Assembly: GCA_963833835.1 (NCBI GenBank)
Contig: CAWHZI010000008.1
Span: 124,001-188,000 of the forward strand
Reading direction: 5' to 3'
Length of the DNA: 64,000 nucleotides
Source: Bog-532 sp963833835
GTDB taxonomy: Bacteria > Actinomycetota > Actinomycetes > Streptosporangiales > Streptosporangiaceae
In this document: piece by piece, positions 17,072 through 25,589 of the stretch
Position numbering within the stretch: the first letter of the stretch is position 1
Layout: each line of letters begins with the position of its first letter
The notes under the pieces: model-generated
Databases searched by the model: none
Told to the model about the DNA's origin: nothing
The model's input: only the letters and a program-made list of their open reading frames with translations
Translations under genes and position numbers: made by a program

Positions 17072-17100
17072 TTGACCCGGTATAGAACGTCTGATAACTT
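17072..17100 (+). promoter_or_regulatory. Possible sigma-70-type promoter of the ABC importer operon
   Basis: TTGACC at 17072 and TAACTT at 17095 are separated by 17 bp. A transcript from here would have about a 70-base leader before the ATPase start. An inverted GCGATATCGC at 17104 overlaps the expected start point. Confidence 0.35.
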
Positions 17101-17134
17101 GCGGCGATATCGCAAATGTATAAATGTTTTGCGA

Positions 17135-17164
17135 ACTGAGCGGGCAACCGCACTGAGCGGGCAA
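17135..17164 (+). repeat. Two direct copies of ACTGAGCGGGCAA, 17 bp apart
   Basis: Exact 13-bp copies at 17135 and 17152, ending 12 bp before the ATPase ATG. They could be a regulator site in the leader or affect ribosome access; no function is known. Confidence 0.8.
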
Positions 17165-17176
17165 TGGGGTGGTGCC

Positions 17177-17920
17177 ATGACAACGCACGATGCCCCGCTG
17201 CTGCATGCTGAGTCGGTCACCAAGTCGTTCCGCGGGGTCAAGGCGCTGGACGGTGCGTCGCTCGAGGTGGCCGAGGGCGAGATCGTCGGCGTCATCGGTC
17301 CCAACGGAGCGGGCAAGACGACGCTCTTCAACGTCATCGCGGGGGTCTTCCGCCCCAGTTCCGGCCGGGTGTTCTTCCGCGGCCGGAACATCACGAAACT
17401 GCCGCCGCACCGCAGGCTCCGGCTGGGCATCGCCCGGACCTTCCAGCTGATCAAGCCGTTCGGTTCCCTGTCGGTGCACGAGAACATCGTGGTCGGTGCG
17501 ACCGGAGCGGGCCTGTCGACGCGGGCCGCGCGCGCCCGGGCCGACGAAGTGGTCGAGCAACTGGGGCTGGGCCGGTTCGCCGCGCAATCCGCGAGCTCGG
17601 TCAACGGCGGCGAAGGCAAGCTGCTCGAGTTGGCCCGCGCACTGGCGACCGACCCGGCGGTGATCCTGCTGGATGAGATCTTCACCGGCCTGAACGCCGA
17701 TGAGTCAGCTGAACTGGCGGCGATCGTCGCCGCACTGCCCGACCAGGGCCACACCGTACTGATGATCGAGCACAACATCGGCGCCATCCGCGCCGTCTCT
17801 CAGCGAGTTGTCGCGCTCTCGGCCGGGGTGGTCGTGAGCGAGGGCTCGCCCGAGGCAGTGCTCACGGATCCGGAAGTGGTGACGAGCTACCTTGGCCAGC
17901 GCGCCGGCTCTCAGCGTTGA
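17177..17920 (+). CDS. livG: ABC importer ATPase, LivG type
   Basis: A 247-residue ATPase of the hydrophobic/branched-chain amino acid uptake family, energising import at the inner face of the membrane. It has Walker A GPNGAGKTT, the Q-loop in RTFQLIKPF, Walker B VILLDEIF with the catalytic Glu, and the H-loop MIEHNI. The ABC signature, usually LSxGxxK/R, reads SVNGGEGKLLELARAL, an uncommon form. ATG 17177 is preceded by GGGGTGG. The frame is open upstream to a GTG at 16988, but that stretch is AT-richer leader. It overlaps the LivF gene by 29 bp. In this context the importer probably brings in an acid or sterol-like substrate rather than an amino acid. Confidence 0.9.
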   Translation: MTTHDAPLLHAESVTKSFRGVKALDGASLEVAEGEIVGVIGPNGAGKTTLFNVIAGVFRPSSGRVFFRGRNITKLPPHRRLRLGIARTFQLIKPFGSLSVHENIVVGATGAGLSTRAARARADEVVEQLGLGRFAAQSASSVNGGEGKLLELARALATDPAVILLDEIFTGLNADESAELAAIVAALPDQGHTVLMIEHNIGAIRAVSQRVVALSAGVVVSEGSPEAVLTDPEVVTSYLGQRAGSQR

Positions 17921-18602
17921 GGGACTCAGGGTCCGCCGCGGCAGGATCGCGGTCGTACGTGACGTGTCGCTGTCGGTCAAGGCCGGAGGCTGCGTTGGAC
18001 TGCTCGGCCTGAACGGGGCCGGGAAGTCGACCTTGCTGTCCTGCATCGCCGGCCTGCTTCCGGCTGAGGCCGGATCGGTCCGCCTGGAAGACCAAGACCT
18101 GACCCGGCAGCCGAGCTGGACGCGCTGCGCCCGCGGCCTGGTGCTCGTCCCCGCGGGCCGGCAGCTGTTCACCGGTCTGAGCGTGCTCGACAACCTCCTG
18201 GTCGGCGGGCACGCCGTGCGTTCCCGCAGCGCCCGGGATGCGCTTCTGGAGCAGGCCTATGAGTTCTTCCCCGTCCTGCGGGAGAAGCGGCACCAGCGGG
18301 CGGGTGAGCTGTCCGGCGGGCAGCAGCAGATGGTGGCGATCGCGCGCGGGCTGATGGCGCAGCCCAAGGCGCTGCTGCTGGACGAGCCGTCGGAGGGCCT
18401 GGCGCCGCTGGTCGTGGAGCAGGTCTTCGAGGCGATCGCCGCGATGAAGCGAGCTGGGTCGCTCGCGATCCTGCTGGCCGAGCAGAACGCGGGAGCGACC
18501 GAGATCTGCGACTCGGTAGTCGTACTCAAGGACGGCGCGATTGCCGATCGGGCAATCGCGGCCGGGACGTCCGGCGACGTCGCCGGCGTGGTTTTCGACT
18601 AA
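17892..18602 (+). CDS. livF: ABC importer ATPase, LivF type
   Basis: A 236-residue second ATPase of the importer. Walker A is GLNGAGKST, the signature is LSGGQQQMVAIARGL, Walker B is ALLLDEPSEGLAP and the H-loop region is LLAEQN (Gln instead of His), as is usual for LivF proteins. The only reasonable start is the TTG at 17892 inside the LivG gene, which yields the typical N-terminus ALSVEGLRVRRG. Translation is likely coupled to livG. The following lipoprotein gene starts 60 bp later. Confidence 0.9.
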   Translation: MASAPALSVEGLRVRRGRIAVVRDVSLSVKAGGCVGLLGLNGAGKSTLLSCIAGLLPAEAGSVRLEDQDLTRQPSWTRCARGLVLVPAGRQLFTGLSVLDNLLVGGHAVRSRSARDALLEQAYEFFPVLREKRHQRAGELSGGQQQMVAIARGLMAQPKALLLDEPSEGLAPLVVEQVFEAIAAMKRAGSLAILLAEQNAGATEICDSVVVLKDGAIADRAIAAGTSGDVAGVVFD

Positions 18603-18662
18603 ATGCGGCAGCGCCGGGACCGGCGCCGTCGCTGGCCATGAAAGGTCGATGGTGATCACGAA

Positions 18663-19934
18663 ATGCACGTTTTGAAAAAGGGAACGCAGAGACTAGTTAT
18701 CGGCGCCGCAACCGCGTCCGTAGTGCTCGCCGCGGCGGCGTGCAGCTCCTCGGGCAGCGGCAGCGGCGGCAGCAGCAGTTCAAGTGCAGCCAAGACATCC
18801 AAGGTCACCATCGGTGAGATCACTGACCTCAGTGGTGCGGCGTCCTTCTACGGGATCCCGGAGAGCCACGGCGGTCAGATCGCGGCCGATCAGATCAACG
18901 CCGCGGGCGGCATCAAGAGCCTGGGCGGAGCCAAGCTGGCTATCAAGACCTACGACACCGCCTCGAACCCCGACAACGGCCAGGCGCAGGCCACGGCGGC
19001 GGTCGGCGACAAGGTTGCCGCGGTGTTCGGCGGCGAGATCTCGGACACCGTGCTGGCCGGCATCAACGTGACCCAGCGCGCCGGCATCCCCTGGGTCGAC
19101 GCCGGCGGCACCGCCAACGGGATCCACGAGCGCGGCTACACCACGGTCTTCCAGGCCGATCACGACTCGACCCAGTTCGCCAGCTCCTGGCTCGCGGTAG
19201 CCCAGCTCGCCGCCCAGAAGCTCGGCATATCCAACCCGACGGTAGCTATTGCCTACAGCCAGACGTCCTACGGCGAGGAACTGCTCGCGGCGTGGAACAC
19301 GGCCGCCGCGGCCGCCGGCGTGAAGACCGTCACGAGCTTCGGCTATCCGCTGACGACGACCGACTTCTCGTCGATTGCCGCCCGGCTTGCGGCGTCCCCG
19401 GCCGACATCATCCTCAACATGGGCTACCCGGGTGACGGGCTCGCGCTGGCCAAGCTCTTCGCCACGCAATCCAAGCCCAAGCAGAAGATCGTCATCATGG
19501 CGGGCTCCGACGCCGGCGCCGTGACCGGTCAGCTGGCCACCCAGGCGAACGGCGGGCTCTTTGGCGGCGACATCACGCCCAGCGTGAAGGGCCTGCCGGC
19601 TTCCTTTACGACCTTCTACAATGCGTACCAGGCCAAGTACAAGACCGCGCCCAACTCGCAGGCGCTGGCCGGATATGTATCGGTCCAGTTCATCGCGGCT
19701 GCGCTGAACAAGGCGAAGTCCACCACTCCGGCGGACGTGAGCAAGGCGCTGCACCAGGTCACGCTGACGCACACCACGGGCAACATCTACCCGGACCCGG
19801 CGACGCTGTCTTTCGACTCCAACGGGGTGCTGAAAGACGCACCGTTCTACGCGGCCCAGATCTCCGGTGGAGCGGGGAAGCTCGTCTACCCGGCTTCCGT
19901 CGCGGAGACCACGATCGGCCCGTACAACGGATGA
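18663..19934 (+). CDS. ABC importer substrate-binding lipoprotein, LivJ/K type
   Basis: A 423-residue extracytoplasmic binding protein. The signal peptide ends in lipobox LAAAAC (residues about 22-27), followed by a Ser/Gly linker. Mature domains show the periplasmic-binding type I fold: VTIGEITDLSGAASFYG, GGQIAADQINAAGGI, AVFGGEISDTV, FAIVYSQTSYGEE-like segments and DIILNMGYPGDG. The ligand class of the family is hydrophobic amino acids, but actinobacterial relatives bind aromatic or alicyclic acids. It is the central gene of the five-gene liv operon and is followed by a strong intercistronic hairpin, which likely raises its level above that of the permeases. Confidence 0.9.
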   Translation: MHVLKKGTQRLVIGAATASVVLAAAACSSSGSGSGGSSSSSAAKTSKVTIGEITDLSGAASFYGIPESHGGQIAADQINAAGGIKSLGGAKLAIKTYDTASNPDNGQAQATAAVGDKVAAVFGGEISDTVLAGINVTQRAGIPWVDAGGTANGIHERGYTTVFQADHDSTQFASSWLAVAQLAAQKLGISNPTVAIAYSQTSYGEELLAAWNTAAAAAGVKTVTSFGYPLTTTDFSSIAARLAASPADIILNMGYPGDGLALAKLFATQSKPKQKIVIMAGSDAGAVTGQLATQANGGLFGGDITPSVKGLPASFTTFYNAYQAKYKTAPNSQALAGYVSVQFIAAALNKAKSTTPADVSKALHQVTLTHTTGNIYPDPATLSFDSNGVLKDAPFYAAQISGGAGKLVYPASVAETTIGPYNG

Positions 19935-19940
19935 CCGTCT

Positions 19941-19979
19941 CGCTGCGCCGGACTACGGACGTCGTGGTCCGGCGCAGCG
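19941..19979 (+). promoter_or_regulatory. Intercistronic stem-loop between lipoprotein and permease genes
   Basis: Perfect 13-bp arms (CGCTGCGCCGGAC at 19941 and its complement ending at 19979) around a 13-base loop, 7 bp after the lipoprotein stop. There is no T-run, so it looks like an mRNA stabiliser or partial attenuator that favours the binding protein over the permeases. Confidence 0.75.
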
Positions 19980-20008
19980 GCGGGACGACGTGCTGAGGAG
20001 TCAGTTCC

Positions 20009-20860
20009 TTGCTCTTTGAACAGTTGCTGATCGTCGGGATCATCACGGGATCGGTCTACAGCCTGGTCGGGCTGGGATTCACCCTCGTGCTGGGCGTCGG
20101 CAAGATCGCCAACTTCGCGCACGGCAGCTTTGTCGCCGTCGGGCTGTACCTGGCGCTCTTCGCATCGCAGACCCTGGGCCTGAATGTCTACGTGGCCTTC
20201 ATACCCGGCCTGATCGTCTTTGCCTTCGTCGGCGTCGGGGTGGCCGAGTTGTTCGAGTGGCGGGGCCGGAAGGTCGGGGAGATCGGCGAGTTGCTGATCG
20301 GCCTGGCCCTGCTGCTGGTGATCGGAGGCCTGCTCGAGGTCCTGTTCACCGATAACTCGCGCACGATCACCGGACCCGTGCTGGGGCACATCCGGATCGC
20401 CGGGCTGAGCATCAGCGGGGCGCAGATCGTGGCGGTCGCCTTCACCCTCGCTACCTCGCTGGGGATTTATGTCTTCCTGCGCGTCTCACGTTGGGGCCGG
20501 GCGCTGCGGGCGGTGGCGGACAACGGCGAGGCGGCCGGACTGTACGGCGTGCGGGTTCCCATTGCCCGGCGGGCCGCCGTCACGATCTCGATCGTCGTGG
20601 CCGGCGCCGCGGGCATGATCATCAGCCCCTTCACTGTGCTCACGCCGGACGTGGGCAGCACCTATCTCATCTCCGCGTTCGCCGTGGTGATCGTGGGCGG
20701 GATCGGCAACGCGCTGGGCGCCGTCCTGGCCGGGGTCGGCATCGGCATCGTGACCTCGCTGTCCGCCGGCTACCTGGCGTCCTACTGGACCTCGCTGGCG
20801 CCCCTGATCGTGATTCTGGCCGTGCTGCTCCTGCGCCCGCAGCTGAGTGAGGCGGTATGA
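20009..20860 (+). CDS. livH: ABC importer permease, LivH type
   Basis: A 283-residue membrane protein with about eight hydrophobic segments. Family marks are IVGIITGSVYSLVGLGFTLVLG, KIANFAHGSF near residue 30, and the cytoplasmic coupling loop RALRAVADNGEAAGLYGVRV. The TTG at 20009 is used because GAGGAG lies eight bases upstream and the N-terminus then matches LivH proteins. It overlaps livM by 4 bp (ATGA). With LivM it forms the heterodimeric membrane channel of the importer. Confidence 0.9.
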   Translation: MLFEQLLIVGIITGSVYSLVGLGFTLVLGVGKIANFAHGSFVAVGLYLALFASQTLGLNVYVAFIPGLIVFAFVGVGVAELFEWRGRKVGEIGELLIGLALLLVIGGLLEVLFTDNSRTITGPVLGHIRIAGLSISGAQIVAVAFTLATSLGIYVFLRVSRWGRALRAVADNGEAAGLYGVRVPIARRAAVTISIVVAGAAGMIISPFTVLTPDVGSTYLISAFAVVIVGGIGNALGAVLAGVGIGIVTSLSAGYLASYWTSLAPLIVILAVLLLRPQLSEAV

Positions 20861-21981
20861 CGAGGCTCCGCTTGTCTCATCCGGCCTGGCGCTGGGCCGC
20901 GCTCGCCGTGTTCTTTGTGGTCGGCTGGCTGATCATCGGAGTGCTGCCGGCGGCGGCGGTATCGATCCTGGTGCTCGCGCTGTTCTACGGCGCCGCGGGC
21001 TCGTCGTTCAACTTGCTGTACGGTACCCTCGGCATCTTCTCGCTGGCCCAGCCGGTGTTCGTGGCGATCGGCGGCTACACCAGCTCCTACCTGTACGTCC
21101 GGCACGGGGTGTCGCCCTGGCTCGGGCTGCTGGCCGGGATGGCCTGCGCGGCCATCATCGCCGTGCCGATCGGATTCATCGCCATGCGGCGGCCGGGCAC
21201 CGTGATAACGGCGCTGGTCACGCTCATCGTCTCCGAGGCGGCGATTCCTGTCCTCTCCGCGATCAAACCGCTCGGCGGCGCGGTCGGGCTCTATCTTCCG
21301 GTGAAGCAGGGCACGGACTGGGGTGCGCTGCAGTTCGCCACCGGCGCTCCCTTCGCGCGTATCTTCCTGGCCCTGAACGTCCTCATCATCGCGGGCCTGA
21401 TGTGGTTCGGGCGGAGCCGGATCGGGTTGTGGGCGACCGCGGTCAGGGACAGCCCGGACGCGGCCAGTGCGTCCGGGGTGCCGGTGCTGCGCATGCGGCT
21501 GGGCATCTTTGTTGCGTCGGCGATGGTGGCCGCGGTGCCCGGTGTGCTGTTCGCTCAGTACAACCTGCTGGTGAACGCGGACCTGTTCCTCGGCTCGGCG
21601 GTGCTGTTCCAGTTGCTGGTGGTCGCGCTGGTCGGAGGGTCGGCTCGGCCCTGGGGCGCGCTGGTCGGCGCGCTGGTCATCACCGAGCTGTCCCAGTACC
21701 TGTCGCGGGCGGCCGGGGACCGGCCCGGTATCGCCCCGCTGATCTTCGCGGCTGCGTTCCTGGTTATGGCGCTGGCCATGCCGCGTGGCATCTCGGGCGC
21801 CTGGGCTCGGCTGATGACCGCCCGGCGCTCTGGTGACGATGATGTCGACGATCGCATTCCGCCATCTGAGCGACCCAGGCCATTTGAGCCACCGCCGGGG
21901 GAGGAACAGAGCGAGGCGTCGATGGCGGCGACTCCGCGCCGTGACGCCGAAGGGCTCGAGCCGCCGGCCACCGCGACGTAA
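20857..21981 (+). CDS. livM: ABC importer permease, LivM type, with hydrophilic C-terminal tail
   Basis: A 374-residue membrane protein. The first 320 residues carry the LivM pattern: LFYGAAGSSFNLLYGTLGIFSLAQPVFVAIGGYTSSYL, and the coupling loop GLWATAVRDSPDAASASGVPV. About 50 residues at the end are hydrophilic, acidic then Ala/Pro-rich (DDDVDDRIPPSERP), longer than in most LivM proteins and probably cytoplasmic. It ends the liv operon; the next gene (FadR copy 2) is about 200 bp further with its own palindrome. Confidence 0.88.
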   Translation: MTRLRLSHPAWRWAALAVFFVVGWLIIGVLPAAAVSILVLALFYGAAGSSFNLLYGTLGIFSLAQPVFVAIGGYTSSYLYVRHGVSPWLGLLAGMACAAIIAVPIGFIAMRRPGTVITALVTLIVSEAAIPVLSAIKPLGGAVGLYLPVKQGTDWGALQFATGAPFARIFLALNVLIIAGLMWFGRSRIGLWATAVRDSPDAASASGVPVLRMRLGIFVASAMVAAVPGVLFAQYNLLVNADLFLGSAVLFQLLVVALVGGSARPWGALVGALVITELSQYLSRAAGDRPGIAPLIFAAAFLVMALAMPRGISGAWARLMTARRSGDDDVDDRIPPSERPRPFEPPPGEEQSEASMAATPRRDAEGLEPPATAT

Positions 21982-22053
21982 CCGGCGCCAGAGGCCGTCA
22001 CGGCGCCGGTAAAACGCGCCCGACAGTAAATGCGCAACTTTTAAAATCTTTGA

Positions 22054-22069
22054 ACCATTTGTCAATGGT
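22054..22069. promoter_or_regulatory. Inverted repeat ACCATT-TGTC-AATGGT, candidate operator
   Basis: Perfect 6-bp arms around TGTC in an AT-rich stretch upstream of the second FadR regulator. Likely the regulator's own operator; its sequence differs from the 16964/25572 type. Confidence 0.5.
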
Positions 22070-22130
22070 AGAATGGCTGGCTAGTGGTGGATGTGTGGTG
22101 CCAAATGTGGAGTTGTCGTGAGGTGCCCAT

Positions 22131-22154
22131 CTCATCCTCATCCTCATCCTCATC
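22131..22154 (+). repeat. Four tandem CTCATC hexamers
   Basis: Exact 4x hexamer in the leader about 36 bp before the FadR copy 2 start. Copy number could vary by slippage; since it lies outside the frame it would change spacing, not protein. Confidence 0.85.
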
Positions 22155-22190
22155 GTCCCAGGTCCCAGCCAGAGCGCATACGAGGTGCAC

Positions 22191-23006
22191 GTGACGATCA
22201 GCGGGCCGCCAGCCGGACGCCGTGAGCAGCTGCGCCAGCCGCGGCTCGCCGAAGTGGTGGCGGGAGTCCTGCGCGAGCGGATCGTCAACGGGGAACTCGG
22301 AGACGGGGACCTGCTGCCCAAGCAGGACGAGCTGATGGAGGAGTACCGCATCAGCCGCCCGACGCTGCGCGAGGCCCTGCGCATTCTCGAGGGCGAGGGC
22401 CTGCTGATCGTCCGCCGCGGCAGCGTGGGCGGCTCGGAAGTGCGGATGCCGACCTCCGATACCTCGGCCTACACCTTCGGGCTGCTGCTCCAGTCCCGCC
22501 GGACCACGTTCGAGGACCTGGCCACGGCGATCAAGAACATCGAGCCGGTCACGGCCTCGCTGTGCGCAGGCCGCCCCGACCGTGACCGTAGCGTCATCCC
22601 GGCCCTGCGGGCCAACCTGGCCGACACCGAGGCGGCGATCTCGGACGGTCCTGAGTTCACCGCGCTCGCGCGTCAGTTCCATGAGCTGCTGGTCACCTGC
22701 TGCGGCAACGAGACCCTGATCGTCGCGGTCGGCGCACTGGAGAGCCTATGGTCGGAGCAGGAGCGGCAATGGGCCGTGCGGGCCGCGTCCGACGGTTCTT
22801 ACCCGGGGGAGCGCTACCGGCGAGACGTCCTGGCCGCGCACGTCGCCCTGGTGGACGCGATCGAGCGCGGCGACGCCGAGGCCGCCGGGCGGCTCGATGC
22901 GGGCCACCTCCAGCATTCCCAGCGCTACGCTCTCGAAGGGTCCCAGGGCCAGGTCGTGCAGGCTACGACCCTGCGGCAGGGGATACGCGATCTGACCGCG
23001 ATCTGA
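22191..23006 (+). CDS. GntR/FadR-family regulator (FCD domain), copy 2
   Basis: A 271-residue regulator closely related in layout to the one at 16078. The winged helix includes RIVNGELGDGDLLPKQDELMEEYRISRPTLREALRILEGEGLLIVRRGSVGG. The FCD domain keeps ARQFHELLVTC, AAHVALVDAIERGD and DAGHLQHSQ histidines. GAGG lies five bases before GTG 22191, so I prefer it to the GTG two codons upstream at 22185. It stands alone between the liv operon and the SDR/acyl-CoA ligase pair. The palindrome at 22054 suggests autoregulation; the other targets are not visible. Confidence 0.88.
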   Translation: MTISGPPAGRREQLRQPRLAEVVAGVLRERIVNGELGDGDLLPKQDELMEEYRISRPTLREALRILEGEGLLIVRRGSVGGSEVRMPTSDTSAYTFGLLLQSRRTTFEDLATAIKNIEPVTASLCAGRPDRDRSVIPALRANLADTEAAISDGPEFTALARQFHELLVTCCGNETLIVAVGALESLWSEQERQWAVRAASDGSYPGERYRRDVLAAHVALVDAIERGDAEAAGRLDAGHLQHSQRYALEGSQGQVVQATTLRQGIRDLTAI

Positions 23007-23033
23007 GCCCGTGGCGGCCCGGGAGGCCGCCTG

Positions 23034-23858
23034 TCACAGGGTCTCCCCGCCGTCGAGCGCGATGACCTGCCCGGTCAGGAACGGCATCTCATCGCCGGCC
23101 AGCACCACCGCCAGCTGGCCGATCTCGGCCAGGTCGCCCACGCGGCGCATCGGAATGCGCTTCTTGAGCCAGGCCCGGCCCGATTCAGTCTCGTGCAGCT
23201 GAGCCGACATGCGAGTCGAGAACTGGCCGGCCGCGATCGCGTTGACCGTCACCCCGTACCGCGCCCACTCGAAGGCCAGGGACCGGGTCAGCTGGGCCAG
23301 CGCGCCCTTGGCCGAATCGTAGGCGCTGGTGAAGCCGACGGTCCGGCCCAGTGCGGTCGACACGATGTTGATGACCCGGCCGTGGCGCCGGGCCAGCATG
23401 TCCGGGGCGAAGGCCTGCAGCACGTGGAAGGCCGCGTCGAGGTGCACGGCGTGAGAGGACCGCCAGTCCTCGTAACTGAGCGGCGGTGGGAGCGATCGTG
23501 GCCGCTCGTCGGCGGGCAGATCCACGAACGGCTTGGGAATGAGGTTCCCGGCGTTGTTGACCACGATGTCGATCTGGCCGGTCAAGTCGAGGGCGGCGCG
23601 ATGCAGCTCTTCCACCTGGGCGCGATCGGTGACGTCGGCCTGGACCGTGGCCGTCAGGCCGCCGGACGCGCCGATGATGGCCGCGGTCTCCGCCAGTTCG
23701 GTCCCCGTCCGGGAGGTCAGGACGACGGCCGCTCCGGCCTCGGCCAGCGCGCAGGCAATCGCCCGGCCGATGCCCCGGCCGGCCCCCGTGACCAGGGCCG
23801 TCCGGCCGGTGAGGTTACCGCCGGAGCCGGCGGCCTGACCGTCTTCCTGTGTTTTCAT
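23034..23858 (-). CDS. Short-chain dehydrogenase/reductase
   Basis: A 274-residue classical SDR. The cofactor motif TGAGRGIG is at 24-31, NNAG at 101-104, and the catalytic Ser167, Tyr180 and Lys184 are in place (YDSAK). The residue after the second strand is an Arg (SRTGTE), which suggests NADP(H). A Pro-rich insertion around 115-128 (DERPRSLPPPLSYED) is unusual and sits near the active-site entrance. ATG 23858 gives the standard N-terminus; no Shine-Dalgarno precedes it and the upstream DNA is AT-rich (TATAAAAT), so a leaderless transcript is possible. It is divergent from the acyl-CoA ligase with an 88-bp space, suggesting joint control. Confidence 0.87.
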   Translation of the reverse strand: MKTQEDGQAAGSGGNLTGRTALVTGAGRGIGRAIACALAEAGAAVVLTSRTGTELAETAAIIGASGGLTATVQADVTDRAQVEELHRAALDLTGQIDIVVNNAGNLIPKPFVDLPADERPRSLPPPLSYEDWRSSHAVHLDAAFHVLQAFAPDMLARRHGRVINIVSTALGRTVGFTSAYDSAKGALAQLTRSLAFEWARYGVTVNAIAAGQFSTRMSAQLHETESGRAWLKKRIPMRRVGDLAEIGQLAVVLAGDEMPFLTGQVIALDGGETL

Positions 23859-23946
23859 TATTTTATAATTTACTATATCGGGTGCCACCTCCGGCGCTAT
23901 TCCGGAGACGCATCGTCGAAGGCAGCCAACGTGGAAGGCGGCCCAC

Positions 23947-25473
23947 TTGAAAGCCAGCACCGTGTCTGGTCACCACCCGGTCGCACCGGAACTGCCTACT
24001 ATCGCCCGCGTGCTGGCGCCGGCGTTGGCCAGCCGCCCGGACTCCCCGGCCGTGGTCGCTCGCGGCGGGACGCTGACCTACGCCCAGCTGGACGCGGCGG
24101 CCGACGCCGCGGCGGGTGCCCTCTGGGCGCTGGGCGTCCGGCCCGGCGACCGCGTCGCGGCCTGTCTTCCGAACGATCTCGAGATCGTGGTGGCGTTCCA
24201 CGGCGCACAGCGGATCGGGGCGGTCTGGGCCGGGATCGGTGAGGCCCTGACCGCGGTCGAGCAGCAGGCCCTGGCCGACGTGATCGCCCCTGCTGTCATC
24301 CTGGTCGGCCCGAAATGTGCCCTGGATGGCGGGGTCGTGGTCGACGCGGGCCGATGGGCGCAGCTCACCGCCGCGCGGCATCCGGTGCCGGCCGTCGAGA
24401 TCGATCCGCACGCGCCAGCCGGGATTGCCTTCTCCAGCGGCACCACCGGAGCGCCCAAGGCGGTCGTGCACAGCCAGCACAACCTCGTGCTTCCGCCCGC
24501 TGTGCTGATCGCGACCCGCGGCTGGGGTCCGGAGCTGCGCAAGGGGGACAGCCTCCCCTTCACCATCTTGAACATGCTGGTGCTGTCCACGGTGCTGACG
24601 GCGCAGGCCGGCGGCTGCACGGTCGTGATGGACCGGCGTGACCCCGACGGCGTCGCGGAGTGGATCGGCCGGGAAGGCGTGCACGTCTGGAACGGAGCCC
24701 CGGCCCAGCTGTTTGACCTGGCCCGGCGGACTGACCTGGACCTGCGGTCGCTCACCGAGGTCTGGACCGGTGGCGGTACCTGTCCCGAGCACGTGCGCGA
24801 GGCGTTCCTGGCCACGCACGGACTGCCCGTCACCTGCACCTACGGCTTGTCCGAGGCGCCGACCGTGGTGGCCATCGACCCGTCCGGCGGCGGCCACCGC
24901 GAGGGCGCGAGCGGGCAGGTGCTGCCGCACCTGAGCGTCGCGGCCTATGACGATGACGGCCGGCCGCTCGGTCCCGGCGAGACGGCGGAACTGCGCATCC
25001 ATGCCACCCCGGCCGGCCCCTGGGCGGGTCGGTGGCGGCCGCCACTGGGCTACTGGTCGGACGGAACCGTGCGCCCGGCGGACCCGGACGTGGTGCTGAC
25101 CGGCGACATCGGCCGGGTCGACGCGGACGGCTGGCTCACCGCCGTCGACCGCAAGAAGCTGATGATCGTCCGCGGTGGCGCGAACGTCTCGCCCGCCGAA
25201 GTGGAGAGCGTGCTGCTGGGGCACCCGTCGGTCGCGGCCGCGGTGGTGTTCGGGCTGCCGGACCAGCGCCTGGGGGAGCGGGTCGCGGCCCTCGTGGTGC
25301 CGGCCGACGGCGGCCTGGACGCGACCGACCTGGGCGCCTTCTGTGCCGCGCGGCTCTCGCGCTACAAAATCCCCGAGATCTGGGGCCAGGCCGCCTCACT
25401 CCCGGTCAACGCCATGGGCAAGATCATCCGGACTGATCTGGCCGCTGTGCTGAGCTCGTCCGCCCGGCTGTAG
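23947..25473 (+). CDS. AMP-forming acyl-CoA ligase
   Basis: A 508-residue ANL-superfamily ligase that activates a carboxylic acid to acyl-AMP and then acyl-CoA. It shows the P-loop FSSGTTGAPKAVVHS, TYGLSEAP (A5), TGDIGRVDADGWLTAVDRKK (A7/A8 hinge) and the catalytic Lys492 in NAMGKIIR. Substrate-pocket residues do not identify the acid. TTG 23947 is supported by GGAAGG nine bases upstream. It is divergent from the SDR, followed by a hairpin, and precedes the acyl-CoA dehydrogenase operon, so it may supply the first CoA ester for it. Confidence 0.9.
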   Translation: MKASTVSGHHPVAPELPTIARVLAPALASRPDSPAVVARGGTLTYAQLDAAADAAAGALWALGVRPGDRVAACLPNDLEIVVAFHGAQRIGAVWAGIGEALTAVEQQALADVIAPAVILVGPKCALDGGVVVDAGRWAQLTAARHPVPAVEIDPHAPAGIAFSSGTTGAPKAVVHSQHNLVLPPAVLIATRGWGPELRKGDSLPFTILNMLVLSTVLTAQAGGCTVVMDRRDPDGVAEWIGREGVHVWNGAPAQLFDLARRTDLDLRSLTEVWTGGGTCPEHVREAFLATHGLPVTCTYGLSEAPTVVAIDPSGGGHREGASGQVLPHLSVAAYDDDGRPLGPGETAELRIHATPAGPWAGRWRPPLGYWSDGTVRPADPDVVLTGDIGRVDADGWLTAVDRKKLMIVRGGANVSPAEVESVLLGHPSVAAAVVFGLPDQRLGERVAALVVPADGGLDATDLGAFCAARLSRYKIPEIWGQAASLPVNAMGKIIRTDLAAVLSSSARL

Positions 25474-25492
25474 ATCAGCACCCGCGGTCCCG

Positions 25493-25521
25493 GGCCTGGC
25501 GTCTTGCCGCCCGGCCAGGCC
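25493..25521 (+). terminator. Possible terminator hairpin after the acyl-CoA ligase
   Basis: Perfect 8-bp arms GGCCTGGC/GCCAGGCC with a 13-base loop, 20 bp after the stop. No T-run follows, so termination strength is uncertain; GC-rich actinomycete terminators often lack it. Confidence 0.45.
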
Positions 25522-25571
25522 ACCTGCTGCCTGCGGATTCGCCGTGATCGGCCCACCCAACTCTAATCTGG

Positions 25572-25589
25572 CAATACTTACAAGGATTG
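25572..25589 (+). promoter_or_regulatory. Second copy of the FadR-type operator block
   Basis: CAATACTTACAAGGATTG is an inverted repeat with one mismatch. It and the bases to 25602 match 26 of 29 positions at 16964-16992, in the same orientation. It ends 15 bp before the GTG of the acyl-CoA dehydrogenase operon, where a bound repressor would block initiation. Confidence 0.6.

Noticed and set aside
16988..17176. Extending LivG upstream to the GTG at 16988
   Set aside because: Adds 63 residues of AT-richer, non-conserved sequence overlapping a promoter-like element; the family starts near 17177.
22131..22154. CRISPR-like or regulatory array from the CTCATC repeats
   Set aside because: Four 6-bp units without spacers; a simple microsatellite.
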